In this document: positions 21,694 to 32,939 of the stretch, in pieces
How positions within the stretch are numbered: position 1 is the stretch's first letter
Layout of the letters: the number at the start of each line of letters is the position of its first letter
Position numbers and translations under genes: made by a program
Assembly (NCBI GenBank): GCA_030247855.1
Contig: JAPDRN010000007.1
Span: 186,001 to 250,000, forward strand
Length of the DNA stretch: 64,000 nucleotides
Direction: 5' to 3'
Origin: Knufia peltigerae
Lineage: Eukaryota > Ascomycota > Eurotiomycetes > Chaetothyriales > Trichomeriaceae
Notes under the pieces: generated by a model
Databases searched by the model: none
What the model saw: only the letters and a program-made list of their open reading frames with translations
Told to the model about the DNA's origin: nothing

Positions 21694-22695
21694 ATGGACC
21701 AGGTCTCGAGCAACTCATCGTCTTCAAACGTTGATTCTACCATTTCCGCCCTTCGGAAAGACCTGACCTCCGAGGATGTCGCCCTCGCCCGTCGTTTCCG
21801 TGCACTTTTCTCCCTCAAACACGTCGCATCCCAATCGCCGGGTCCTCAAGCCACGGCCGCAATAGAGGCCATCGCTGCCGCTTTTGCATCGCCCTCAGCA
21901 CTTCTTAAGCATGAACTGGCATACTGCCTGGGCCAGACCAGAAATCTCTATTCAGTACCGTTTCTAAGAGCGGTGCTCGAGAATAGGTCAGAAGATGCAA
22001 TGTGCAGACACGAAGCGGCCGAGGCGTTGGGCGCTCTGGGAGACTTATCAAGCCTAGAAATCATGAAACAAATGAAGGACGACGATAAGGAACCTGTGGT
22101 GGTAAGGGAAACGTGCGATATTGCCATTGATCGCATTCAGTGGGCACATTCCCAGGGCAGACAAGATGAAGCATTGAAACCCAGCGACTTTGCATCCATC
22201 GATCCAGCGCCACCCATGCCATTCTCAACCCAAACTCCATCAATACCTGAGTTACAAAAGACACTCCTGGATACCTCTCTTCCTCTCTTTCAACGCTACA
22301 GAGCCATGTTTGCTCTCCGAGACCTTGCTTCTCCACCAGACCTTCCCACCGCAGAAGCTGCCGTGCAGGCCCTTGCTTCTGGCTTTGTCGATCCGTCGGC
22401 ACTTTTTAGGCACGAGGTAGCATTTGTGTTCGGTCAATTATCACATCCAGCATCGATTCCCGCTCTGGTGTCTGTTTTGGAAAATGGAAAGGAGGAAAGT
22501 ATGGTTCGTCACGAAGCCGCTGAAGCCTTGGGTAGTCTTGGAGAAGAGCCTGGAGTGGAGGATATCCTGAAAAAGTTCCTCGAGGACCCAGAACAAGTTG
22601 TTCGTGAGAGTGTCATCGTGGCCCTTGACATGGCTGAATACGAGAAGAATGGTGAGATGGAGTATGCCACCGTTCCAGAGGCCGTGGCTGCTTGA
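21694..22695 (+). CDS. LIA1: Deoxyhypusine hydroxylase
   Basis: Single exon, 333 residues. Two sets of HEAT-like repeats carry the four His-Glu pairs that hold the di-iron centre: LLKHELAY (73-74), CRHEAAEALG (106-107), FRHEVAF (240-241) and VRHEAAEALG (273-274). Known: completes hypusine formation on eIF5A by hydroxylating deoxyhypusine. All four metal-binding pairs are present, so it should be active. Its stop codon is 75 bp from the stop of the convergent RPA12 gene, so their 3' UTRs probably overlap. Confidence 0.96.
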   Translation: MDQVSSNSSSSNVDSTISALRKDLTSEDVALARRFRALFSLKHVASQSPGPQATAAIEAIAAAFASPSALLKHELAYCLGQTRNLYSVPFLRAVLENRSEDAMCRHEAAEALGALGDLSSLEIMKQMKDDDKEPVVVRETCDIAIDRIQWAHSQGRQDEALKPSDFASIDPAPPMPFSTQTPSIPELQKTLLDTSLPLFQRYRAMFALRDLASPPDLPTAEAAVQALASGFVDPSALFRHEVAFVFGQLSHPASIPALVSVLENGKEESMVRHEAAEALGSLGEEPGVEDILKKFLEDPEQVVRESVIVALDMAEYEKNGEMEYATVPEAVAA

Positions 22696-22770
22696 GTCCA
22701 AGAGAGTCCAAGAGAGGTCTTTGATAGCGTGCATTTAAGGCGTCGGTGGTAACACTGAGATTGAGCGTCC

Positions 22771-23142
22771 TCAGTTGTTTTGGACATCCTTGTAGCCACA
22801 TTCGCATCTGTAAAAAACTGTAGTACCTTCGTCGGCACTTCTCAGTTGTTTGGTATGATAGAACATTTCGGGCCGATGGCATTCAGGACACTCCCGTTGT
22901 ATGACAGCTTCAACCTGTAGATCCTCCGCGTTGATGTTTTGGACTTCAGAATGTTTTGATCGTAGTGCTGAAGGAAATGCGCTAGGCTTGGACTTCGAGG
23001 TGATCACTTTGGACGAGGTATCTTTCGTGTATTGGAAACAGTCATCACACTTGATCATGTCATCTTGGTTTTTCCCAGGGACTACACGCGGAAGTAAAGA
23101 GCCGCAAACGTCGCAAAAGAGAAGACTTCCTATTGCGACCAT
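22771..23142 (-). CDS. RPA12: RNA polymerase I subunit A12 (Rpa12)
   Basis: Single exon, 123 residues. N-terminal zinc ribbon: C10, C13, C32, C35 (LLFCDVCGSLL...IKCDDC). C-terminal TFIIS-like ribbon: CPECHRPEMFYHTKQLRSAD followed by EGTTVFYRCECGYKD; the QLRSADEG acidic hairpin supplies the RNA-cleavage activity known in this family. Length matches yeast Rpa12 (125). It is convergent with LIA1 and divergent from SCC2. Confidence 0.95.
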   Translation of the reverse strand: MVAIGSLLFCDVCGSLLPRVVPGKNQDDMIKCDDCFQYTKDTSSKVITSKSKPSAFPSALRSKHSEVQNINAEDLQVEAVIQRECPECHRPEMFYHTKQLRSADEGTTVFYRCECGYKDVQNN

Positions 23143-23527
23143 TTTGACAATCGAATTCGGGGCTGGGGTTCAATGGCAGATTCGTCCGGTTAGACGTTAG
23201 ACAAGGAATAATTTTTTGTAGATTTACTCGCCTACTTCACAAGGCTGAGAGCGTAGACCCTCCGCTAGTATAAATACAGCCTAGCGCAGCCTCATTCTCC
23301 AACTGCAATTGCGATCTTCTTCTCCCCAGACATTGCATCTACATGCATGGCTTTTTGTTTTTATCAGATGCTGCACGTTCTTTCCTACTTACACATGCGC
23401 ATTTACAAACATGGTCTTAGCGTCTACTGGACCGCTGAATTTCATGTCGTCCCTGTGCATGCCCACCTAAGATACCCTCTCAGCCTCATCGGCGCAGTCA
23501 CCCCGGATTGCGGGACGATCGAATACG
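23143..23527. promoter_or_regulatory. Divergent promoter, RPA12 / SCC2
   Basis: 385 bp. A TATAAATA lies at 23269-23276, about 250 bp before the chosen SCC2 ATG. An upstream 5' UTR exon of SCC2 cannot be excluded. Confidence 0.4.
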
Positions 23528-26500
23528 ATGGTAATCAACGATACTATTGAGGTTGTCATACCTCGGAAAACATCAAGCGGAGCCAAATCAAGGCAGGTCA
23601 CTGTGGACGAGGCGATACAGTATACCCCAATGACGACCTCAATCCTGCCTGTGCATGGTGAGTTTGTTTGCCTATGTCCGTCACTCTGCTAAGAACCAAG
23701 ATCGCATCCCCATACCACAATTGCGTAGTATACAAGATGCCAGGCTCACGAACTCTACCGAACGGGCGTCTGCATATCGAAGCGATCTATACAGTTCTAA
23801 GGCGAAGGAACGCCTGGCTGCGCTATTAGACCCCTCGCGACTGTCAGAAGTGTAGGCTTGCGTGTTTCTTCTTGTTGTTGCTTTTCTAACGGTGACAGAA
23901 AATTCAAACGTCCTCCAATCAACAATGATACTTCACATGAGTCTCACTTGAACCCCGTTCAGAAGATGGTCCTGGATTTAACCAAAGTTGACTACACCTA
24001 TCCAACTCCCGACCCTGCTCGACCACCGCCTAAGAAATCTACACCTAAGAAAACTCCTTCTAATTCGATGCATTCCGGCTTTACCGTCGATATTCCACAA
24101 CCGCCTTCATCTTTCCGACGACAGGAATATGCGGAGATTCCTGTATCGCCAAAGAGACGCAAATTGGGTGATCCTCAGATGAATGGGAAGGTCGCTCTCG
24201 CTGCGAAGTCTAAGAAAGAGAAAGAGGATTTGCTTTTGAACAATTTCGAGAATGTGCTGTCTGAGATCTTCGAGGCTCAGGATCGACTCGCTCCAGATAC
24301 ATCTGCAGTTCCAGCAGCCAGAAGTGCAATATTTGAAGTGCCTCACGAGGATGACGATGATGCAGAGCCTCGGCTTTCACTCAAGACCCAAGATCAACTG
24401 CAGACGATGCTGAATCAACTAGTTATTGCAAACAGGCTGACCGATGCTCCTCTGGAGTATGTGCAGCGACTCCAGCGAATCTGCGAACCCGCGGTTGAAG
24501 CAGCGCAGACAACCAATCTAAGATTATCTCAAGAACCCTCAGAGGATGATATTCTATCGTGGTTGGCCAAACTCAATCAGGAGGAGATTGGTGCCATGTC
24601 TGCATGCACGTTGATCTACACAGTTTTAGGTGCTTCTCAGAATCAGGATCTTGTGAATTTGGAGGCTCTACAGTGGTTGCCGAATGTGCTTGTCAACCTC
24701 TTCGAAAATTGTTTGATTCCAATTGTGGAGGCTCGACCAGATGGGCATGACGGCAGGCTGTTTAGGGTTGCCTCAGAAAACAGCGAACTCTTGAGGAGGC
24801 TCCTCGATTTCGGTAGAAAACTTCTTGATCTCGCCGCAAAGGTGTGTATTCAGGTCAAGGGGGCTGGATCGATCGTCAATTCAACAGAATTCCTCGCGGC
24901 AAAACTTCTGTTCGTACAGAACGCATACAATGATAAACTTTCAGCACTCGGTTCCCAAGCATATGAACGATCACGAAAGCAAGCTATGGCAGTCCTCGCC
25001 AAGCTCTACGCCGCCTTTCCCGCAGAAAGGGGACCGATTCTTGATGAAGTTTTGACGTCTTTAGACAAGCTCCCATCCAATAGCCGAAGTGCAAGACAGT
25101 ACAAAGTGGGAAGTGGCAAAAACATCCAGCTCATTTCGGCTTTGTTTATGCTACTCGTCCAAACCCCGACGATGCAATCACGAAAGGCTGCAGCCCACAA
25201 GCAGCGTCGTCCACGGCGTGATTTGTCACGAAACCCAGAGAGCTCAGATGAGGAAGCCGAAGAAGACGACATGGAAGTCGACTCTACTGTCTCTGATCAG
25301 TCAGACCACGATCCAATCTCGAAGCTCGGCCGCGTTGCAGACAATCTGTTCGAGGATGCTTTGAAAAGTGCGCAGCAAATTGTCGGCTGGATGGTTGACA
25401 AAGCTTCAAAGGTCACCAAGTCTGGAGATTCGCCATATCGTAACATCCTCGATTTGTTTGTCGAAGATTTGACCATAGTGCTTCCATCGACAGATTGGCC
25501 GGCATCAGAGTTGCTGCTGACCGTCTTGGCTATGCACATGATTTCTCTGGCAAAAAAAGACAAGGCTGCTTCTATCAAGAATATGGCGCTCGAGTGTCTT
25601 GGAGTTATGGGCTCCGCGATTTCTGTTACAAGAGCATCAGCCCGAAGCCTTCTGTCGGCCATCTCTCGAGATGGAGACACGGGAGCCGCCATTGGACAGG
25701 ATCTCGCGAACCTGATTAAGGATAGGGCACATTTTGGCATTGATCCAGAAGAGCTCATATCACCCGAAGGGCCATTCTCAATCGTATACTCCTATATGAG
25801 CTCTCAGAAAGGTGAAGGTCTCAGGACCAAATCTGCGACAGCGTACTTTCTGGTACAATATGCCACTTTCATATCGAGAACATTACGAGGGCCCAGGGGT
25901 GCTGCACATGATCCCGCCTTGGAGTCGTCGCTGGCGAACATGATATCTATCGTCACACACCAGCTTTCTGCACCCGATGAGTTTCATGAGGCACCAGATA
26001 GCTTTCTAAATGTCAAACATCAGGAAGCACAGTTGGCGTACCTGCTTACGATCCTAAACATGCGCTTTTGTCGGCAATTCGCTAGTATCGCCAAAACGTT
26101 AGCCTCGTCTCTTTCGAGTGATCAGGCTCAAGTGCGAAGCCGCAGTTTGAAGAGTGTGGTTACAATTCTCGAAACGGACTCAAGCTTGTTAGACTGGGAT
26201 CCCACGATCGCCGACGACGTGTTCAAGTGTGCCTCTGATGATTCTTCCCTGGTACGCGATTCAGCACTGTCTCTCATTGCTAGATTCATCATGCCTCAAC
26301 CGACGCTCGAAGAGAAGGCGTTCAAACGACTCCTGAGATGTGCTGGAGACGCCAATGTTGGTGTGCAGAAACGTGCGATAGGCCATCTGAAAGATGTCTT
26401 TCTGAGGGAAACGAGAGAGAGTATGAAGGTCACAATTGCCATTGAGTTTCTTCGACGCACTGCAGACCAGGAAGCTTCAGTAGCCGACCTTGCGCGGAAG

Positions 26501-28876
26501 ACCTTATCGGAGATCTGGGTCCAACCCAATTCGACTCTCCTGGCTAAATCACCTGAGTCTGCCCACGTCGAAGTCACGCTGGAAAGACTCAAAGCCCATA
26601 TTGTCGCTTGTGTTAACAGTGATATTGAGGGCATGGCGGCATTATTGAAGAAATTCTTGGTAGGGTGCCTCAAAGATTCTAAAGACCTTGAGCAAGTGCA
26701 CAACTTGTACGCCTATCTAGTCAAAAAGCTGCTAGACTCGGCGAATGGAAGCGATGCGGGCCCGGCCGAGTTGACAACACTGGTGTCTTTCGCAGAGGCA
26801 CGCCCACAAACAGTCGTTCCCAGTGACCTGACAAGCTTGAAAAGCTATCTGAAGGACCTTTCCAGCGAGGACATTCTAAAGTTTAAATCGGTTGTTGCCA
26901 TATTTCGCAGCGTTTTACCAAACTTGTCGAAGACTCAGGAAGTCTTGTTATCAGAGGTGCAACTTTACCTTCTGAAATCGACTCCGAAGCTATCTCGTCG
27001 GCAAGATTTAGAACAAGTTATGTTCTGTCTCCAGAGTATCGATGGGGTATTGCTCAACACCTTTAAGATCGTCACGTTCATCAAATCGATCATGCTGAAC
27101 GTCTTCCAACCCAACATTGCCGAACAGATGAAAGAGAGGCTCCTCAAGGAAAACAAGTTACAAGAGCTCGAAAGCAGAAAACGCAATGTAAGAGCTAGCT
27201 CGTTACGACTTGCTGGCGTGGTCGCAAAGTATTTTGACTTTGAGCGCTACCGCAATTCTTTCCAAAAGGACTTCCCACCAGGTCGGAAAGACATCCCAGC
27301 ATTTACGGCCGGATCATCAGTTGTGGGGTTTATTGCCGATAGTGTGGTACCATACACCCTGCAGAAGGAGCCGGTTGAGATTCGGCTGAGGGCGTTAGAA
27401 AGCTTGGGCTTGATATGCCAAGCTTGGCCAGGACAATTCAACAAGAAACACGTTCGAGAAACATTTTTCCAGGTCCTAGAAGGAACTTCTTTCTCTTCTA
27501 TGAAAGATGACGATATTATCAAGATGCAGGTCATGGTTCTTACGGCGTTTGAGGAGTTGTATGCCAAGAGAGCCAGTGAGAAAGAGGAGACTGCCAAAAC
27601 CGAAAGCAATGGTGAAGTACAGGCACTCAAAAGCATTGGTGGCAGCAGCAAAGCTCGTGAAGATGATTCAGCAATTTCGATCATCACGAATCCTCTTGTC
27701 GACCACCTGCTTCGCATGGTCATGGCCGAGACAGGTGAAAAGGCACTGCTCGCAGCTAAGACCCTGGCAAGCATCGACCACCAGGGCATGACCCATCCGA
27801 AACAGACCACGGCAGCTTTCGTCGCTTTGGAGACAAGTCTTGACTCGAGGGTTTCTCTAGTCGCCAGGGCCGCGCATGAACATCTCCACCAACAGCATGA
27901 GTCCGTGTGCGAACGAGAGTATATCAATGCCGTATTTGAAGCATTCCGATATCAGAACGAGGTATTTCAGGATCCACACGGATCAGTCGTCCCCGGCTAC
28001 AAGGCAAAGCTTTCCCAAGCTTTCACCATCATCAGTAGCAGCGGATCCAAGTATGTCAAGAAGTTCCTCAGCAGCCTGATATCAAAATTGAACACCGAGT
28101 ATTCCAAATTGAGTGTCGAAGAGGGCGTGGTGCCAGAGCATGTACTCTTTGTTCTCTTCGTGACCCAGAACCTTGCGTTTTTGGAGTACAAGAAGATGGA
28201 TGAATTGTTACATACGGTCTTGCAACTGGAGTTGGCTTTTGGCAAGAATGGGGGTGAACTTGCTCAAGCTATTGAAGCCAACCTTCAACCTGTTCTGGCC
28301 CCTCGGGTGGTCGATGGAGAGTTGGCAGACGGAGTTCAGCCCGAGCAAATGGCTTTCATGCCTCCTATCGATCCAGTGGTCCTGAAGAGATTGGCGACAG
28401 CTGCCTGCGCAGTGACACTGATATCGGAAGCGAGGAATTATCTGAAGAGACAATACGGCGTCTCTCGAGATGTGAAGATGGCAATGATGCAAAATAAGCA
28501 GACCAAAGAATCCACGAAGGAACCCGTCAAGGTGCATGGCATCACTGGCGAGAGATATTGGACGGCTACTACATCGGTTTTGAAATCCCTCGACAGCACC
28601 GATACCATGATACAACGGTGTCGAGATTTTGTGACACTTGTGGCAGTGGATGATGAAGTGAAGATCGCCGAGGAGGAAGAGGAGCTCTCAATGATGGCCA
28701 CCCTACCTGAGCAGTCCATGGCAGCCCCTCGAGGTCGGAAGCGAAAGAGTGTTAATGGATCGGTGGGTGGGACACCAAAGAAAGCTCGAGGCCGGCAACC
28801 CAAGGGGCCCAGTTCGCGGCGGTCATCGAGTATCTCCTCGCTGGATGACGACCCTGACGGCGAATTTGCCGGTTGA
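23528..28876 (+). CDS. SCC2: Cohesin loader Scc2/Mis4
   Basis: Three exons, 23528-23657, 23701-23851 and 23899-28876; 1752 residues, in the family range. The N-terminus SRQVTVDEAIQYTPMTTSIL matches the Scc4-binding start of fungal Scc2, and the start codon is chosen because the frame is closed by a TAA upstream with no other ATG. Residues ~60-150 are basic and disordered (PKKSTPKKTP). The bulk is HEAT repeats: LLDWDPTIADDVFKCASDDS, SALSLIARFIMPQP, RAIGHLKDVFLRET, and the IRLRALESLGLICQAWPGQF region are characteristic. The C-terminus is a basic tail with PRGRKRKS. Known: with Scc4 it loads cohesin on chromatin and stimulates its ATPase. Confidence 0.93.
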
Positions 28877-29903
28877 GATGTTGACTCTGGGATTTGGACA
28901 TGGCGTTTGGATGGTTGAAAACTACACTACGGGAAGGTCTCAAAAGATAGATTTAATGACGGGATGATTGGGGAAGATACAACGATGCTTCAAGTGTTTT
29001 TGGGGAAGGAGAAATCTCCGTCTAAATACTCTTCGAGGTCGAGAGGTTTAGTCGTGGCTGTGATACAGTGATACAAAGATACCCAATATAGTTATTGACC
29101 GGCCGTGGAGGTAGATTTATGGCCATAGAAAATCAAAGTAAAATGATTTACAGTATGACATAAATGTAACAACAAAATAACATAACTGATCTTATGCTTG
29201 CATAGCTATTCATTGTTGGCTAGACATGCATTAGTATCTATCTCTTGGTGTTCTTTTCGCTCGGGGCTCGGTCACAAAGGGCCAAAGATTAGGTGTGAGT
29301 AAGCGGATGAGTTAGACATACTCCATACAGCAATGCCGATAACAGGAATCTCTTGAGAATAGAAACACGAGTATTGTCGAAGTTCCTTGTGGCTGCAGCT
29401 GGCGGAGAATTTCTCTGCGCTACTATGTAGTCGACAACGTTGTGGTGATTGATTGTGGTGACGTTTTGTGCTCCGTAATTCCTACAATATGACAACGTAC
29501 AGTAGTGAATAAAAAATCAAGCACTGGAACAAGCTCCGAACAGCCAGACATTTTACCCGCGACCTCCGGCCAGTGCGAGTCCGGAAGACCCTCTTAGGCG
29601 CTGGGTTTACAGGTTACTCGTACAGTACTCCGTAGTACAAACTCCTTCCAGGGCTATTCGTACCGAAGCATCTCTCTATCTGATCTTCATTCTATGCCGT
29701 CATACCTCCCGACACTGATCTACTGCAACACTTACGCCTCCCCCATTGCGAGATATCCGAGATACCCATCCTCACAGCTATTTTTTTTCCCTCGCTTCAT
29801 CACCACTACCCTCGTTCCTCCAAAAGACTCTTGATGAGTTATTAGCCTCTCTACTGCTTCTTGTTCAGTATGAGGTGACCCTGTCGTTCATTTCGCTTCA
29901 GTC
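28877..29903. other. Intergenic, no gene recognised
   Basis: 1.03 kb between SCC2 and the NADH dehydrogenase gene. It has one TACTCCGTA motif at 29626-29634. The stretch just before the next ATG (about 29770-29900) is pyrimidine-rich, as in fungal promoters. Confidence 0.5.
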
Positions 29904-32121
29904 ATGGAAGCATTCCCTCGCCTGGCCCTCAATGGCCTGCGCCCTGTCCGTCCGACCAACCTATCCTCCTCCTACCGCTTCTCTAAGACCTTGAACCCCT
30001 CATTAAAGCCCACGAGACCTTTGTCTATTGCCAGGTTAGCTACGAGACCTTTATCTACCATCAGGTTAGCTCGTGGTTCTCCAAACCGCCTTGGATACCT
30101 CGCTAGCCCGACAGTCTGGCGTCAAGTTCGAGCTCCAGCGGGTACCACACGCTTCATTTCCACCAAACACCTACCAAACCACCATGGCCCTTTCGCACGC
30201 TTCATGTACAGGGTTTTCGCCTGGACTGGTGTCTTCATTGTCTTCTCGGGTAGTTTGGTCCTGGCATTCTTCATCTACGATGCTTCGACCTATTCAGAAG
30301 CGCCGGAGAGAATGGGCGACATCCCGGTGAACGAGAAAGCTTTGTTTCCGAGAAGAGGTGGACCCAAGAATCTACCCATCGCAGAGATATTGATCGATGA
30401 TGAGGATTGCGATCCTATGAAAGAACAGAAAGAAAAGCCCAAGTTGGTCATCCTGGGAACTGGTTGGGGCAGTGTTGCCATGTTGAAAGAGCTCAACCCA
30501 GGAGACTACCATGTCACTGTGGTGTCGCCAACCAATTACTTCCTCTTCACGCCGATGCTGCCCTCTGCCACTGTTGGAACCCTGGAATTCCGCTCCCTCA
30601 CCGAGCCCATTCGCAGAATCGTCAACCGTGTGAGAGGGCACTTTCTCCGAGCCGAAGCTGTCGACGTAGAGTTCACGGAAAAGTTGGTCGAGGTCAAGGC
30701 CATCGATGATCGAGGAAAAGAGCAAAGCTTCTACCTGCCGTATGACAAGTTGATCATCGGGGTAGGCGCGACCACAAATCCGCATGGCGTCAAGGGTTTG
30801 GAGAATGTCAATTTTCTAAAATCCATTGAAGACGCCCGCCTCATCAAGCAGAAAGTATTGCGAAATCTGGAACTGGCTTGTCTTCCCACTACAACTGACG
30901 AAGAGAGACGAAGGTTACTTTCGTTCGTCGTCAGTGGTGGTGGACCGACCGGAGTCGAGTTCGCCGCTGAATTGTACGACATGTTGAACGAGGATCTACT
31001 GAGCTCATTCCCCAGAATCCTGCGAAATGAAATCTCGGTGCACATTATCCAGTCCCGAGGACATATTCTCAACACTTACGATGAAGCATTGTCGGTGTAT
31101 GCTGAGAAAAGGTTCGAACACGATCAAGTCGAGGTTTTGACAAATGCCCGGGTCAAGGAGGTCGAGCCAGACAAGATCATCTTTACTCAAATGGAAAATG
31201 GAAAATCTGTTACCAAGGAACTTCCTATGGGTTTCTGTTTGTGGTCCACCGGTGTTGCTCAGACGAATCTTAGCAAGAAGATCGCCGCGAAATTAGGAGA
31301 TTTCCAAACCAACAGACATGCTTTAGAAACTGACACCCACTTGAGATTACTTGGTGCACCACTCGGCGACATCTATGCCATTGGAGATTGCGCCACCGTC
31401 CAGAACAACCTCGCTGATCACATTACGACTTTTTTGAGAGGTATTGCTTTTGAGAAGGGCAAGGACCCAGACAAAGTGCATCTGACCTTCCAGGAATGGC
31501 GCGACGTGGCACACAAGATCCGCAAACGATTCCCACAAGCTGCAGCCCACCTGAAACGCGTGGACAGACTGTTCGAAGAATATGACAAGGACAAATCCGG
31601 CACTCTCGACTTTGGAGAACTGCACGAGCTCTTGGTTCAGATTGACAACAAATTGACCTCGTTGCCGGCGACGGCGCAAAGGGCGAATCAGCAGGGTCAG
31701 TACCTCGGCCGAAAATTCAACAAGATCGCCGCCGCCATTCCGGGCTTCAAGGCGAACGAAGTTGATTTTGGCGATCTCGACGAGGCCGTGTACAAGGCAT
31801 TTGAGTATCACCATCTCGGTAGTCTAGCGTACATTGGGAACGCGGCCATTTTCGATTTCAACGGACTCAACTTTAGCGGTGGACTGATGGCAGTGTATCT
31901 CTGGAGAAGTATTTACTTTGCAGAGAGTGTGAGCATCAGGACGAGGTTGCTTCTTGCCATGGATTGGACGAAGCGGGCACTTTTTGGAAGAGGTGAGTCG
32001 GCTATACAAAACAAGACTCTTGTGGTCCATTTCATTTTTGCAAAACTACCTGTTCTTACCTACCTGATTATTTGATCCCCTTGCTGACTTGTCGTCACGA
32101 ACAGATTTGATGAGTACATGA
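29904..32121 (+). CDS. External alternative NADH dehydrogenase with EF-hand
   Basis: Two exons, 29904-31992 and a 17-nt terminal exon 32105-32121; 701 residues. It has an Arg/Ser-rich mitochondrial presequence (1-90), one membrane span (about 107-125) and then an intermembrane-space catalytic part. Nucleotide-binding folds: LVILGTGWGSVA (185-190) for FAD and VVSGGGPTGVEFAAEL (344-350) for NADH. The EF-hand loop is 561-572 (D561, D563, S565, T567, E572) and is complete. IYAIGDCAT is the FAD-contact block. Known: type II NADH:ubiquinone oxidoreductase, non-proton-pumping; EF-hand members are Ca-dependent and face the intermembrane space. The join at the last intron gives the C-terminus RALFGRDLMST. 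The presequence contains an internal 30-bp duplication. Confidence 0.94.
30012..30071 (+). repeat. 30-bp tandem duplication in presequence
   Basis: Two adjacent 30-bp copies (30012-30041 and 30042-30071) with five mismatches encode TRPLSIARLA and TRPLSTIRLA in the mitochondrial targeting peptide. Confidence 0.85.
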
Positions 32122-32939
32122 GGACATGAGAGTTGAAGCAGAGCTTGCAAACGACCCCCCAGAAAAGGTCCGAGATGCTGCACTCATGCAAATGATGCTG
32201 TCGTCGACCCATGCTTGGATAGAAGGAACAAAACGTCATCGTCTGTTGTTTCGTGCCGGATCATATCTGGTGGCTAAATTAACATCGGTCAGCGGCTTGC
32301 TTATACTTGCCCTCGCCGCCTCTCTAGTTTGATGATCGCAATGGAGTGGCAGTCATGACCATAACCTGGTGGCAGACGTGTGTTTTTCCCCTCCCCAGAG
32401 TTACACGAGAGGACCGAGCGGGTTTTCCCCCTTTTCTTCTTCCTTGCTTTAAAGCGATACAGTATGTCCAAGTCAACACAAAAGGGGTCGTTGATGGGCA
32501 CTCGGAAGGTCGAAGAGGATACACATGCGTGTGTGTTAGGTATACATATGTTCATTCCGAGTTACAACGTCTTGTCTCTTTGAGCTTGCTTGTTTATGAA
32601 CTAGACTTGATGGTTTTGTGTCTTTTATTCTGATCTAGCGAGAAGAGGGGTGGAAAACAAATACACGGTCGGAGGAATGGGCTTGGAATCCTTTCTTGAG
32701 TCTTTGTCTGTGAAATTTTGATGATTGTAGCCTTTCTTTTCGGTATGGAACTTGATTTTGTCCGCGCGTGTGTGATTCTTTTCTATGGGTAGTACAGTAC
32801 GTGCGTCTGCACCTTAAGTCACAATTTCGTGGTTTTCTCTTTCCACCTGTCCTTCTTCCAAGAAAGAGAGACTGTTGTGTCTTGTCACCCCTCGTAACGG
32901 CCGATGACCCATCTCAGGTGGGAAGCTAACTTGGGGTAT
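32122..32939. other. Convergent 3' intergenic region
   Basis: 818 bp between the NADH dehydrogenase and URB1 stops. 3' UTR-type sequence with T-rich runs; no gene supported. Confidence 0.5.
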
